From: Micromonospora marina
Lineage (GTDB): Bacteria; Actinomycetota; Actinomycetes; Mycobacteriales; Micromonosporaceae
Assembly: GCF_900091565.1 (NCBI RefSeq)
Contig: NZ_FMCV01000014.1
Location: 1-64,000 of the forward strand
Direction: 5' to 3'
DNA length: 64,000 nucleotides
Position 1 is the stretch's first letter, and each line of letters begins with the position of its first letter. Under the pieces are notes generated by a model that searched no databases, was not told the origin of the DNA, and saw only the letters and a program-made list of their open reading frames with translations. A program made the translations under genes and the position numbers. Of this stretch, positions 16,224 through 25,522 are shown piece after piece.

Positions 16224-17189
16224 TCAGGGGGTCGACGTGGGTGCCGGGGAAGCGCTGATGGTGGGCGCGGTCGGGGTGGATGCGGTCGGGGTGGGGCTGT
16301 CCGTGGGCGTGGATACGGGCGGGGCGGTCGACGGCGGGGCCGGCGGGCCGAACGGGGCCCGCTCCGGGCAGTACGGGTAGGTGTTGCGCATCTCCGGCAC
16401 CACACCCGAACCGTCCATGCAGCTCGGCCAGCCGAGCCGGATCGGCACGCCGTTCTGGTCGAACAGCCGCGCGTCGCGGATCAGCCGCCCCTGCTGGTCG
16501 TAGACGAAGACGTCCTCGATCCGGTCGTACCGCCTATCCACGGACGTCTGCTCGTAGCCGCTGTAGACGTCGGAGCCGGCGCGTTCGTCCACCTGGGCCA
16601 GCACGGCGAACGAGAACAACAGCAGCGCGGCGGTGACGATCTGATGCAGTTGTCGCTGCCACCCCGTGATCCCGGCCGAGCGGCGACCCCACCACAGCGA
16701 AACGGCCACCGCGCCGACGAGCAGCAGCAGGCCGGCCGACGCGTTGTTGTTCGGCCGTGGCAGCAGGCCCGGCCGGTCACCGTCCACCAGCACGCTGATC
16801 AGCAGGGCGGCCAGCCAGCCGCGGAGCAGCCACCAGGCCGGACGCAGCGGACGCAGGAAGTCGCTCACCGTCACGTGCCCGAGCACCGGGCCGAGCTGGC
16901 GGTCCAGCAGTCGCACCTGAACGGCCGCCTGCTCCCACGCCTCGGCCAGGCGGTGGAAGCGCGCCGGTCGCCGCCCCTCCCCGGCGCCGGCGGCGGCACG
17001 CAGCTCGGCCGCGTACGCCTCGGGGGTGCCCAGCCGGTCCACGAGCGCGCCCTCGCCCTCGGCGGCCACCTCGGCGAGGTGTTCCGGCAGTTCCTCGGTC
17101 AGCTCGTCGCGGACTCTCGGCGGCAGGTCGGCGAGCGCCGCGCGTACCCGGTCGACGTAGTCCGTGATCTCCTGCCCAGTGACGGTCAT
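16224..17189 (-). CDS. HAAS/DUF1700-like membrane protein paired with PadR
   Basis: 321 aa. The N-terminal 70 residues (ITDYVDRVRAALADLPPRVR ... EELPEHLAEV) form the HAAS/DUF1700-type helical domain that goes with PadR regulators. Four hydrophobic helices follow (about 130-215). An extracellular-looking segment comes next, and then a Pro/Thr/Ser-rich tail from about residue 285 to the end. The start ATG overlaps the PadR stop (ATGA), so the two are translated together. Such pairs are thought to be membrane signalling modules that the PadR protein controls. The ligand is unknown. Confidence 0.85.
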   Translation of the reverse strand: MTVTGQEITDYVDRVRAALADLPPRVRDELTEELPEHLAEVAAEGEGALVDRLGTPEAYAAELRAAAGAGEGRRPARFHRLAEAWEQAAVQVRLLDRQLGPVLGHVTVSDFLRPLRPAWWLLRGWLAALLISVLVDGDRPGLLPRPNNNASAGLLLLVGAVAVSLWWGRRSAGITGWQRQLHQIVTAALLLFSFAVLAQVDERAGSDVYSGYEQTSVDRRYDRIEDVFVYDQQGRLIRDARLFDQNGVPIRLGWPSCMDGSGVVPEMRNTYPYCPERAPFGPPAPPSTAPPVSTPTDSPTPTASTPTAPTISASPAPTSTP

Positions 17190-17518
17190 GCCGCCATCCC
17201 CCGATCGTCGAGCAGTGCGTCCATGGTGGTGGCGAACGAGCGCCACGTCTTGCCAGAGCGGGTGAGCTGGTCACGCCCGGCGGCGTTCAGCGAGTAGTAC
17301 TTGCGGTGCGGCCCGGATTCGCTGGGCACCACGTACGTGGTGAGCAGACCGGCCGCGAACAGCCGGCGCAGCGTGCCGTAGACCGAGGCGTCGCCGACCT
17401 CGGTGAGGCCGGCCTCGCGTAGCCGCCGCAGGATGTCGTAGCCGTATCCGTCCTCGTCCTTGAGCACGGCGAGCACCGCCAGGTCGAGCACGCCCTTGAG
17501 GAGCTGCGTGGTATCCAC
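17186..17518 (-). CDS. PadR-family transcriptional regulator
   Basis: About 110 aa winged-helix protein. The PadR core runs from VDTTQLLKGVLDLAVL through YGYDILRRL, VGDASVYGTLRRLFAAGLL and the wing SGPHRKYYSLNAAGR. In-frame starts exist at 17539 (ATG), 17527 (GTG) and 17518 (GTG). I prefer 17518 because the ATG lies inside a perfect palindrome that looks like the operator, and because VDTTQLLKGVLD is the usual N-terminus of this subgroup. The protein probably represses itself and the downstream HAAS membrane protein. Confidence 0.88.
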   Translation of the reverse strand: MDTTQLLKGVLDLAVLAVLKDEDGYGYDILRRLREAGLTEVGDASVYGTLRRLFAAGLLTTYVVPSESGPHRKYYSLNAAGRDQLTRSGKTWRSFATTMDALLDDRGMAA

Positions 17519-17529
17519 GCTCAGCACAC

Positions 17530-17548
17530 TAGTGCGCATTGCGCACTA
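17530..17548. promoter_or_regulatory. 19-bp perfect palindrome, probable PadR operator
   Basis: TAGTGCGCATTGCGCACTA has two 9-bp arms around a single central T. It lies directly at the 5' end of the PadR gene, so a bound dimer would block transcription or translation initiation of the padR-membrane protein operon. Autoregulation through such sites is usual for PadR proteins. The precise partner is inferred. Confidence 0.75.
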
Positions 17549-17566
17549 CCGTCAACGACACAACAC

Positions 17567-17782
17567 CTAAAGGCGGGCGGTCCACCCGATGAAACGGTCG
17601 AACAGGTCGGCCGGGTTCGGGTTGGCGGCCAACAGGTCGCCGGTGGCGTCGAACAGGCAGCCGGCCATGTGGATCGACAGGGCGACGCGGTCGCGCCGGT
17701 AGTCCAGCAGCAGCAACAGGCGGGCCGACCGGCACGGCCAGGGCGCCGCGATCGCGAGACAGTCGCTGTTACCTACCGTCAC
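17567..17782 (-). CDS. doubtful small ORF (71 aa)
   Basis: A short reading frame ending LFDRFIGWTARL, with somewhat protein-like composition (LLLLLDYRRDRVALSIHMAG). It matches nothing I recognise and lies in a region with other degraded genes. It could be the tail of a decayed gene or chance. I list it only so the stretch is not left blank. Confidence 0.25.
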   Translation of the reverse strand: MTVGNSDCLAIAAPWPCRSARLLLLLDYRRDRVALSIHMAGCLFDATGDLLAANPNPADLFDRFIGWTARL

Positions 17783-17797
17783 GAGACGGTCGAGTTC

Positions 17798-18103
17798 GTG
17801 GGAATCGCTGAGATCCGAGACATGCTCGGCGGCGTCTCGCGTGCCCGCGCGTCAGTGGTCGCTTCGCGACGCGACTTCCCCGCGCCCTATCAGGTGCTCC
17901 GGATGGGCCAGATCTGGCGGAAGTCCGACGTCGAGAAGTGGATCAGGGGAACACCGCCCCGACCTGGCGGCGGACCAACCCCGCCCGTCCCGTTGACCAA
18001 GGAGTTCGGGTTCTCACCGGCGCCCCGACCAGACACAAACTCCTTGATCACCGCCACGGAAACGCGGACGAGGGCTAGGCGAGACTTGATGGCTCAGACA
18101 TAG
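17798..18103 (+). pseudogene. helix-turn-helix (AlpA/MerR-like) fragment, tail runs into a hairpin
   Basis: From GTG 17798, about 55 residues form a compact DNA-binding domain of the AlpA/excisionase-like type: VGIAEIRDMLGGVSRARASV, then RRDFPAPYQVLRMGQIWRKSDVEKWIRG. After this the frame reads through the inverted repeat at 17993 into Pro-rich and then unrelated sequence. The natural end therefore seems to be lost. No good ribosome-binding site is present. It may be the remnant of a small regulator inserted beside the toxin-antitoxin genes. Confidence 0.4.
17993..18050. repeat. inverted repeat, TTGATCAAGGAGTT family
   Basis: Arms TTGACCAAGGAGTTCGGGTT (from 17993) and GACACAAACTCCTTGATCA (18032-18050) pair imperfectly. 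The right arm is identical to the right arm of the perfect copy at 25672-25690, so the two elements share an origin. Confidence 0.7.
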
Positions 18104-18471
18104 AGCTTGCGGAGTTCGCGGGCGATGTCCGAGACCTCGGTCAGGGTGCCGCTGGCCACCGACATCACGAGAGCCTCGGCCTGATCGACATCGACGTCCT
18201 GGATCGGCACCTCGTTGAGGGCCAGAAACACACGCGCCGCCGCCCAGGCGAGACGCTTGTTCCCATCGGTCAGCGCATGGTTCATGCAGACCGAGTGCGG
18301 CAGCGCGGCGGCCTTGGTCCAGAGATCGGGGTAAGCCTCCTGGCCGAACGCCACGGTGGCCGGGCGGACCACCGCCGAAGAGAGCAGACCGAAATCACGG
18401 ACCTGCGGCGTCTCACCCAGCACGATCGAGGCGATCTCCACGAGGTCGTCGACCTCGAGGTAGTTGATCAC
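18094..18471 (-). CDS. Doc-type toxin (Fic/Doc fold)
   Basis: 125 aa, the normal Doc length. The Fic/Doc signature HALTDGNKR is at residues 65-73, including the catalytic His65 and the Gly-Asn-Lys-Arg anion hole. Characterised Doc proteins phosphorylate elongation factor Tu and stop translation. The start is GTG 18471, overlapping the stop of the antitoxin gene (GTGA). Catalytic residues are intact, so unlike the HigB remnant nearby it should be active. There is no sign of truncation. Confidence 0.92.
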   Translation of the reverse strand: MINYLEVDDLVEIASIVLGETPQVRDFGLLSSAVVRPATVAFGQEAYPDLWTKAAALPHSVCMNHALTDGNKRLAWAAARVFLALNEVPIQDVDVDQAEALVMSVASGTLTEVSDIARELRKLYV

Positions 18472-18671
18472 TCCGCCAACCGCCGCAGCAACTCGGCGTC
18501 ACGCTCGGCAACCTCCCGCGCAAGATCCCGCACGCGGGCACGATGATTGCGCGCCGAGACGTACTCCTCGACGGCCACGACGATGGTGGCGTTCATCGAT
18601 CGGTGCTCCTGCTCGGCAAGCTGCTTGAGCCGCTCGTGCAGTCCGTCAGGAAGATTGACTGTGGTGACCAT
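18468..18671 (-). CDS. ribbon-helix-helix antitoxin of the Doc module
   Basis: 67 aa CopG/Arc-like protein. The beta strand VTTVNLPDG is followed by helices LHERLKQLAEQEHRSMNATI and VVAVEEYVSA, the standard RHH arrangement. A charged C-terminal helix (residues 42-67) would wrap the toxin. It replaces the Phd antitoxin that pairs with Doc in phage P1. It is first in the operon, 1-4 bases overlapping doc, and should autoregulate the promoter near 18672-18706. Confidence 0.88.
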   Translation of the reverse strand: MVTTVNLPDGLHERLKQLAEQEHRSMNATIVVAVEEYVSARNHRARVRDLAREVAERDAELLRRLAE

Positions 18672-18706
18672 ATGGAAATCATACCGGCCACACGCAGGGA
18701 GACCCC

Positions 18707-19660
18707 CTATCTCGAGGCCGCCACCAGGCTCCAGGCGATGCCGTCGAGGATGTCGTGCTCGGAGGCGACCACCGACGGCATCCCGGCCCGTTCCATGATC
18801 ACTCGCAGCACCAGCGCGCCCGCGCCGATCACGTCCGCCCGCCCCGGATGCATCACCGGGTACGCCAGCCGCTGCTCGCTGCTCCTGCCGAGCAGATCCG
18901 CGGTCACCGCGGCCACCTGCTCGTACGAGACCCGGGCGTGGTGGATGCGGCTGGGGTCGTACTCCTGGAGCCCCTGCGCCAGGGCGACCACCGTGGTGAC
19001 CGAACCGGCGAGCCCGACCAGCGTGGCGGCCTCCCGGCCGGGCACGTCGGCGAGCGCGCGGTCGACGGCGGCGGCGATGTCGGCCTCGGCGGCGGCGACC
19101 TGCGCCGCGGTCGGCGGGTCGCCGTGCAGGTGCCGTTCGGTCATCCGGACGCAGCCGATGTCCACCGAGATCGCGCCGCGCACACCGTCGGCGCGGGTGC
19201 CGACGACGAACTCGGTGGAGCCGCCGCCGATGTCGACCACCAGGTAGGGCGGCTCGGCGTCGGCGGGCAGGCCGCGCACCGCGCCGGTGAACGACAGCCG
19301 CGCCTCCTCGTCGCCGGTCACGACCTCGGGCGGCACGCCGAGCGTGCGCTCGACCATGGCACGGAAGTCGGCGGCGTTGGAGGCGTCGCGGGAGGCAGAG
19401 GTGGCGCACATGCGTACCCGCTCGGCGCCGGACTTCTCGATCTCGGCCGCGTAGTCGGCGAGCGCGACGCGGGTCCGCTCGATGGCCTCCGGGGCGAGCC
19501 TGCCGGTCCGGTCGACGCCCTGCCCCAGCCGGACGATCTCCATCCGCCGCGAGACGTCCACCAGTGGTGCCGTCTCGCCGGCCGAAGCCTCCGGCAGGTC
19601 GGCGATCAGCAGTCGGATCGAGTTGGTCCCGCAGTCGATGGCTGCCACACGCGCGCTCAC
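18707..19660 (-). CDS. Ppx/GppA phosphatase family protein
   Basis: Exopolyphosphatase/pppGpp phosphatase of the ASKHA fold. N-terminal phosphate-1 motif: VAAIDCGTNSIRLL. Phosphate-2 motif: VVDIGGGSTEF. Adenosine-like motif near the C-terminus: GADVIGAGALVLRVIM. About 317 aa, the short one-domain form found in actinobacteria. I use GTG 19660, with GGTGGG just upstream; an alternative GTG lies three codons earlier (19669). Whether polyphosphate or pppGpp is the main substrate is not clear. It is first of a run of minus-strand genes typical for actinomycetes: ppx, GNAT, DUF501, ftsB-like, eno. Confidence 0.9.
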   Translation of the reverse strand: MSARVAAIDCGTNSIRLLIADLPEASAGETAPLVDVSRRMEIVRLGQGVDRTGRLAPEAIERTRVALADYAAEIEKSGAERVRMCATSASRDASNAADFRAMVERTLGVPPEVVTGDEEARLSFTGAVRGLPADAEPPYLVVDIGGGSTEFVVGTRADGVRGAISVDIGCVRMTERHLHGDPPTAAQVAAAEADIAAAVDRALADVPGREAATLVGLAGSVTTVVALAQGLQEYDPSRIHHARVSYEQVAAVTADLLGRSSEQRLAYPVMHPGRADVIGAGALVLRVIMERAGMPSVVASEHDILDGIAWSLVAASR

Positions 19661-19690
19661 GGCGCCCACCCTACGGCAGCCCGCCCAAGC

Positions 19691-20200
19691 TCAGAGGCGC
19701 AGCAGCATCCGGGTGTTGCCGAGGGTGTTGGGCTTGACCCGTTCCAGGTTCAGGAACTCGGCGACGCCCTCGTCGTACGAGCGCAGGAGCTGCTCGTAGA
19801 CGGGCTGCGGAACGGGCGCGCCGTCGATCTCGCGGAAGCCGAACGAGCCGAAGAACCCGGTCTCGAACGTGAGCACGAAGATCCGGGCGACGCCCAGCTC
19901 CCGCGCCACGCCGATCAGCTCACCGACGATCCGGTGCCCGATCCGGTGACCCCGGCAGGACGGGTCGACCGCGACCGTCCGGATCTCGGCCAGGTCCTCC
20001 CACATGACGTGCAGCGCGCCGCACCCGACCACCGCGCCGTCCGGCGTCACCGCGACCCGGAACTCCTGCACGTCCTCGTACAGCGTCACCGTCGCCTTGC
20101 TGAGCAGCCGCCGGTCGTCGGTGTAGGTGTCCACCAGCCGCCGGATCCCGCGTACGTCGGTGGTGCGGGCCCGGCGCACAGTGATCTCGTCGGCGCTCAT
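19691..20200 (-). CDS. GNAT N-acetyltransferase, amino-acid N-acetyltransferase (ArgA-like)
   Basis: 169 aa single-domain GNAT. The acetyl-CoA motif A region is IRTVAVDPSCRGHRIGHRI, with the R/Q-x-x-G-x-G/A-type loop appearing as RGHRIG. The substrate half has LVDTYTDDRRLLSKA near the N-terminus, and the C-terminal GFFGSFGFREID is typical of short ArgA-like N-acetylglutamate synthases. Its likely reaction is acetylation of glutamate, the first step of arginine synthesis, but neighbouring genes do not prove this. The start ATG 20200 follows the DUF501 stop by one base. Confidence 0.85.
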   Translation of the reverse strand: MSADEITVRRARTTDVRGIRRLVDTYTDDRRLLSKATVTLYEDVQEFRVAVTPDGAVVGCGALHVMWEDLAEIRTVAVDPSCRGHRIGHRIVGELIGVARELGVARIFVLTFETGFFGSFGFREIDGAPVPQPVYEQLLRSYDEGVAEFLNLERVKPNTLGNTRMLLRL

Positions 20201-20201
20201 C

Positions 20202-20759
20202 TCACCGGGCCGGTGGCACGGCCACGCAAGGGCCGGCCACCCACCACTTCTCCACCAGCGCCAGCGTCTCGTCACCGAACGGGTTGACCCCCGGCCCGGC
20301 CGCGAGCGCGTGCCCGAGGTGCACGTGCAGGCACTTCACCCGCCCCGGCATGCCGCCGGCCGAGATGCCGGCGATCTCCGGTACCTCGCCGATCACCTCC
20401 CGGCGGGCCAGGTAGTCCTCGTGCGCCGCCCGGTACCGCGCGGCCAGCTCCGGGTCCTCGGCCAGCCGTTCGGCCATCTCCTTCATCAGCCCGGCCGACT
20501 CCAGCCGGCTGCACGCCGCCGTGGCACGCGGGCAGGTCAGGTAGAACAGCGTCGGGAACGGCGTGCCGTCGGCCAGCCGGGGCGTCGTCTCCACCACGTC
20601 GGGCAGGCCGCAGGGACACCTGTGGGCCACCGCGCGGGTGCCGCGAGGCGGGCGTCCGAGCTGCGCGGCCACCGCGGCCAGGTCGGCCTCGGTGGCCGGC
20701 TGGCGTTCCGGCGGGGGTACGGAGTCCGCCGCCGGCTCCTGCGGTGGTACGACGCTCAA
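20202..20759 (-). CDS. DUF501 domain-containing protein
   Basis: About 185 aa. Conserved core: GRPPRGTRAVAHRCPCGLP, then TPFPTLFYLTCPR, and the C-terminal CLHVHLGHALAAG. The Cys pairs (CPC, CPR) and the clustered His residues suggest a metal site. Function unknown. I choose TTG 20759, with GAGAGG 7 bases upstream; a GTG at 20786 would overlap the stop of the preceding gene (GTGA) and is the alternative. The neighbourhood FtsB-like/eno on one side and ppx on the other is conserved in actinomycetes. Confidence 0.85.
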   Translation of the reverse strand: MSVVPPQEPAADSVPPPERQPATEADLAAVAAQLGRPPRGTRAVAHRCPCGLPDVVETTPRLADGTPFPTLFYLTCPRATAACSRLESAGLMKEMAERLAEDPELAARYRAAHEDYLARREVIGEVPEIAGISAGGMPGRVKCLHVHLGHALAAGPGVNPFGDETLALVEKWWVAGPCVAVPPAR

Positions 20760-20782
20760 GGAAGTGCCTCTCGGATCGAAGC

Positions 20783-21418
20783 TCACTTGTCGGGGCGCTC
20801 GGCGTTGGCCGCCCGCACGCTTCCCCACAGGGTGTCGTACCAGGGCTCGGGCGGCTTCGGCGCCCCCGGCCCCGCGTCCTTGCCGGCGTCCTTCGCGGCG
20901 CCCTCCGGGTCGGAGAGCACCACGAGCAGCGTCTCGCCCGGCTTGCCCATGAAGAACCGCTCCCGGGCCTGCGTCTTGACGTACTCCGGATCCTGCCACT
21001 TGGCCGCCTCGGCGGTGAGCCGGTCGATCTCGGCCCGCTGGGCGGCCTGCGCGGCCTCCATCCGCTCGATGTCGGCCTGCTGGTCCAGGTAGACGCGGAC
21101 CGGATAGGTGTACGCCAGGGCGAGCGCGATCAGCACCGCGAACAGCACAGTGGCGCGCCCGGTGAAGCGCCGGGGTTGGGGTGCGGTGAGCCGCTTCACC
21201 GGGCCACCGGCGGCGGTACGCCGGGCCGCGGCGGGGCGGCTCGCGGGGCGTACACCGTCGGCGGCACGGGACGCGCCGGGTGACCGGCCGGCGGCGCGCG
21301 CCTCCGCGCGGACGCCGTTGTCGCGGGCCGTGGACCGGACCCGGGGACCGCCCGTCCGGCCGGGCTGACCCGGCCGACGGGCGGGCCGCTGGCCACCCGG
21401 TGTGCGGCGCTGCTGCAT
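20783..21418 (-). CDS. FtsB/DivIC-family septum protein
   Basis: 211 aa. A long basic, disordered cytoplasmic tail (residues 1-85, rich in Arg/Pro/Ala) comes first. One transmembrane helix follows at about 89-108, then a coiled coil (110-140, DQQADIERMEAAQAAQRAEI), and the conserved DivIC motif DPEYVKTQARERFFMGKPGE at 143-162. FtsB/DivIC proteins link the divisome core. ATG 21418 has GGAGG about ten bases upstream. It lies 28 bp after the eno stop, on the same strand. The C-terminal Pro/Gly tail is ordinary for the group. Confidence 0.88.
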   Translation of the reverse strand: MQQRRTPGGQRPARRPGQPGRTGGPRVRSTARDNGVRAEARAAGRSPGASRAADGVRPASRPAAARRTAAGGPVKRLTAPQPRRFTGRATVLFAVLIALALAYTYPVRVYLDQQADIERMEAAQAAQRAEIDRLTAEAAKWQDPEYVKTQARERFFMGKPGETLLVVLSDPEGAAKDAGKDAGPGAPKPPEPWYDTLWGSVRAANAERPDK

Positions 21419-21446
21419 CGTCACACCCCTCCCCCGGAACGCTCGC

Positions 21447-22880
<1,434 letters not shown>

Positions 22881-22943
22881 TTACCGGGCGTCAACCGGCA
22901 ACCGGTTTGCGAGACGTTGCGTCGATCGACAAGGCTGGGCATC

Positions 22944-23636
22944 ATGCCTGCCGCCTCGACGACTCTCCGCGTGCTCGCCGCCTCGGTCATCGCGTCGCTC
23001 TCGGTCACCGGCTGTCAGGCCCTGGACGACGCCAACGTCACGCTCGGCCGGTCCGACCTGGTCAACGACCTCGCCGCGCGGATGGACCGGGCGCTGGAGC
23101 AGACCTGGGCCGCCGACTACCAGCTCGACGGGGGCCGGACCGCCTCGATCGCGCAGACCAAGAAGCCGCTGCGGTCCACGTACACCTGGCCCGGCGGCAA
23201 GATCACGGTGACCCAGGAGTCGGTGACCCGGTGCGCCAGCACCGCCGCCCGCACCTCCTGCACCGTCTCGCCCCCCGTGCTCACCGCCGGGAAGCCGTCG
23301 GTGATCGTCTACGACGAGGCGCGCAAGCAGGGCCTGGTCACGCCGCCCGCGGTGATCCGGCTGCTCACCGACGCGGCGCTGGCGCCGGAGGCGGTCATCG
23401 AGCAGAGCGACACCACGCTCGCCGGACGCCACGCCACCTGCGTCGACGTCACCCACGACGGGGAGCGCTTCGCCGCCTGCGTGACGAACGAGGGTGTGCT
23501 GGGCAGCTTCGCCGGCACGCTCGACGGCAAGCCCGCCGAGGTGACGCTGAGCCGCTACACCGAGAGCGTCGAGGCCGGCGCGTTCGCCGTGCCGGCCGGC
23601 GCCGGTGTGGTGGACCGCCGCCCCGCCACGTCGTGA
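22944..23636 (+). CDS. putative lipoprotein, unknown function
   Basis: 230 aa. Signal sequence LRVLAASVIASLSVTGC with lipobox VTGC at about residues 20-23, so it should be lipid-anchored on the outer face of the membrane. The mature part has regular beta-rich segments (KITVTQESVTRCAS, HATCVDVTHDGERFAACV) with pairs of cysteines that could form disulfides. No family recognised. The gene is divergent from eno and its stop overlaps the start of the next small gene. Confidence 0.8.
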   Translation: MPAASTTLRVLAASVIASLSVTGCQALDDANVTLGRSDLVNDLAARMDRALEQTWAADYQLDGGRTASIAQTKKPLRSTYTWPGGKITVTQESVTRCASTAARTSCTVSPPVLTAGKPSVIVYDEARKQGLVTPPAVIRLLTDAALAPEAVIEQSDTTLAGRHATCVDVTHDGERFAACVTNEGVLGSFAGTLDGKPAEVTLSRYTESVEAGAFAVPAGAGVVDRRPATS

Positions 23637-23869
23637 CCCCGCCCGGCGGTGCCGCGTCCGGCGCCGGGGCGTCGGCCGCCGGCGATTTCAGCCGGCGCCG
23701 ACGCTCGATCCGCCGACGCCCGCCGGCCGGGCGCCGGCCTCCGGCCCGCCGCCGATCACGGACGGGCTCCGCGGCCGGACTCACCGTGTTCGTGCCGCTG
23801 TCCGTCGCGGTACTGACCGCGTACTCGCTGTCGCGCTGGCTGATCGACGCGGTCGCCGCCGGGCGCTGA
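23633..23869 (+). CDS. small basic single-pass membrane protein
   Basis: 78 aa from GTG 23633, which overlaps the lipoprotein stop as GTGA. The N-terminal half is strongly basic (RRRRSIRRRPPAGRR). A single hydrophobic helix, LTVFVPLSVAVLTAYSLSRW, occupies the C-terminal third. The overlap and the membrane helix argue that it is real and coupled to the lipoprotein. No family recognised. Confidence 0.5.
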   Translation: MTPPGGAASGAGASAAGDFSRRRRSIRRRPPAGRRPPARRRSRTGSAAGLTVFVPLSVAVLTAYSLSRWLIDAVAAGR

Positions 23870-23902
23870 CGACGGGCCGGGGTCGCCGCCGGCCGGTGAG
23901 CC

Positions 23903-25522
23903 TCACACCCCCAGCAGCGTCCGCAGGTGACGCGGCGGCGGGCAGTCGTGCGCCAGCATGGCGTCGTGCCAGTCGCGCACCGGCACGCCGTCCGGCCGGG
24001 CGGCGGCGATGCCGGCCATCTCGCTGTAGCCGACGAAGTACGTGGACAGCTGCGTCGAGGTGAGCAGCGCCCGCCGCCACTTGCCGGCCGCCTCGCCCTC
24101 CTCCTGGAAGCCGCGCCCGGTCATCAGCGCCATCGCCTCGGACTCGGGCAGGTCGTCGCAGTGCACGAGCTGGTCCAGCAGCGCGTTGATGGTCATCCGG
24201 AGCTGCATCTTGAGCTGCTGCAACCGCACCGGCAGCCCGCCGAAGCCGAGCCCGGCCATCAGCTCCTCCGCGTAGACCGCCCACCCCTCGACGAACACAC
24301 CCGACTCGGTGAGCGCGCGCACCCGGGTCGGGCCGTCGTACCTGCGGGCGTGGGCGAGCTGGAGGAAATGGCCGGGCATCGCCTCGTGCACGGTCAGGTT
24401 GCGGATCATGTGGTCGTTGTACTCGCGGTAGAACGACTCGACCCGCTGCGCCGGCCAGTCCGCCGGGGTGGGCGAGATGCAGTAGAACGTCGGCACGTCG
24501 GCCGTCTCCAGCGGGCCCGGCGAGTCGCAGTAGGCCACCGCCACGCCCCGCGCGAACTCCGGCATCTCCTGGATCACGCACGGATCGCCGACCATGCCGA
24601 CCAGGTCGTGGTGGCGGACGAAGTCACTTGCCTCGTCCAGCGTGATCGAGGCGAGGTCGACGATCGTGGCGTCGTCCGGGTGCTCGGCGGCGAGCAGGTC
24701 CAGCGCCCGGCGTACCGTCTCGTCGTCGGCCGGACCACCGACCAGCTCGACCGACGCCGCGCGGATCTCCTCGGTGACCCGGTCGAGGTTGGCCCAGGCG
24801 CGGCGCTGCACCTCGGCGGCGCTCAGCTCGGTGTCGAGCGTGTGCCACAGCCGCGCCTCCCACCGCCGCCGGCCCAGCCGCGGGTCACGCCCCGGGCCGG
24901 CATCGGCGGCCAGGCCCTGCCGCAGCCAGGCGACGAACTCCTCCAGCGCGGTGATCGCGTCGGTGGCCACCGGGCCGACCCGGTCGCGCAGCGCCGGCGC
25001 CTCGGCCAGCAGGCCGGGCACCTCGTCGCGGATCAGCGCCGCCGTGCCGGTGAACTGCCCGACCGCCGTCTCCGCGTGGACCCGCGGCATGTCCCGCAGC
25101 GTCGCGCGCGCCGTCGACAGCGCATCGGGTACGGCCGACAGACGCCCGGCCAGGCTGGTCAGGCGCTCCTCGGCCGGGGCGAAGGGGCGGGCCAGCAGAG
25201 CGTGCAGCAGCGGACCCGGATTGTGGCGCAGCGGATCCCACTCGTGGCCGCGGATCTCGGTGGCCTCGAACAGGCCCCGGTCGACGAGGCTGGTGAGCAG
25301 CGCGTGGTCGACGCTCTCCGCCACGTCGAGCGCGTCCGGGTCGATCTCCGCGAGCGCGTCGGCCGCGTCCTTGAGCATCGCCTGATCGGCGGCGAGGGCA
25401 CCGGCGGAGAGATCGGGCAGCCGGTCGTCGTAGCGGTGGTCCCCGGCGGAGGTCGCCAGCCCGGGCCGACTCTCCAGCAACGCCTCCACGATCCGCTCCG
25501 CCAGCGGCCCGAACGCTTCCAT
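23903..25522 (-). CDS. DUF885 family protein, probable metallopeptidase
   Basis: 539 aa, soluble. It carries the zincin-like HExxxGH motif HEAMPGH at residues 379-385 and a downstream Glu in EGWAVYAEEL (about 412), which fit a metal-dependent hydrolase. DUF885 proteins are related to peptidases but few have been characterised. The ATG at 25522 is preceded by an unusual G-rich leader on the coding strand. Neighbours give no functional clue. Confidence 0.88.
   Translation of the reverse strand: MEAFGPLAERIVEALLESRPGLATSAGDHRYDDRLPDLSAGALAADQAMLKDAADALAEIDPDALDVAESVDHALLTSLVDRGLFEATEIRGHEWDPLRHNPGPLLHALLARPFAPAEERLTSLAGRLSAVPDALSTARATLRDMPRVHAETAVGQFTGTAALIRDEVPGLLAEAPALRDRVGPVATDAITALEEFVAWLRQGLAADAGPGRDPRLGRRRWEARLWHTLDTELSAAEVQRRAWANLDRVTEEIRAASVELVGGPADDETVRRALDLLAAEHPDDATIVDLASITLDEASDFVRHHDLVGMVGDPCVIQEMPEFARGVAVAYCDSPGPLETADVPTFYCISPTPADWPAQRVESFYREYNDHMIRNLTVHEAMPGHFLQLAHARRYDGPTRVRALTESGVFVEGWAVYAEELMAGLGFGGLPVRLQQLKMQLRMTINALLDQLVHCDDLPESEAMALMTGRGFQEEGEAAGKWRRALLTSTQLSTYFVGYSEMAGIAAARPDGVPVRDWHDAMLAHDCPPPRHLRTLLGV

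Noticed and set aside
17567..17782. A real 71-residue gene on the minus strand
   Set aside because: No family match, no ribosome-binding site and location in a decayed region. Listed only as a low-confidence feature.
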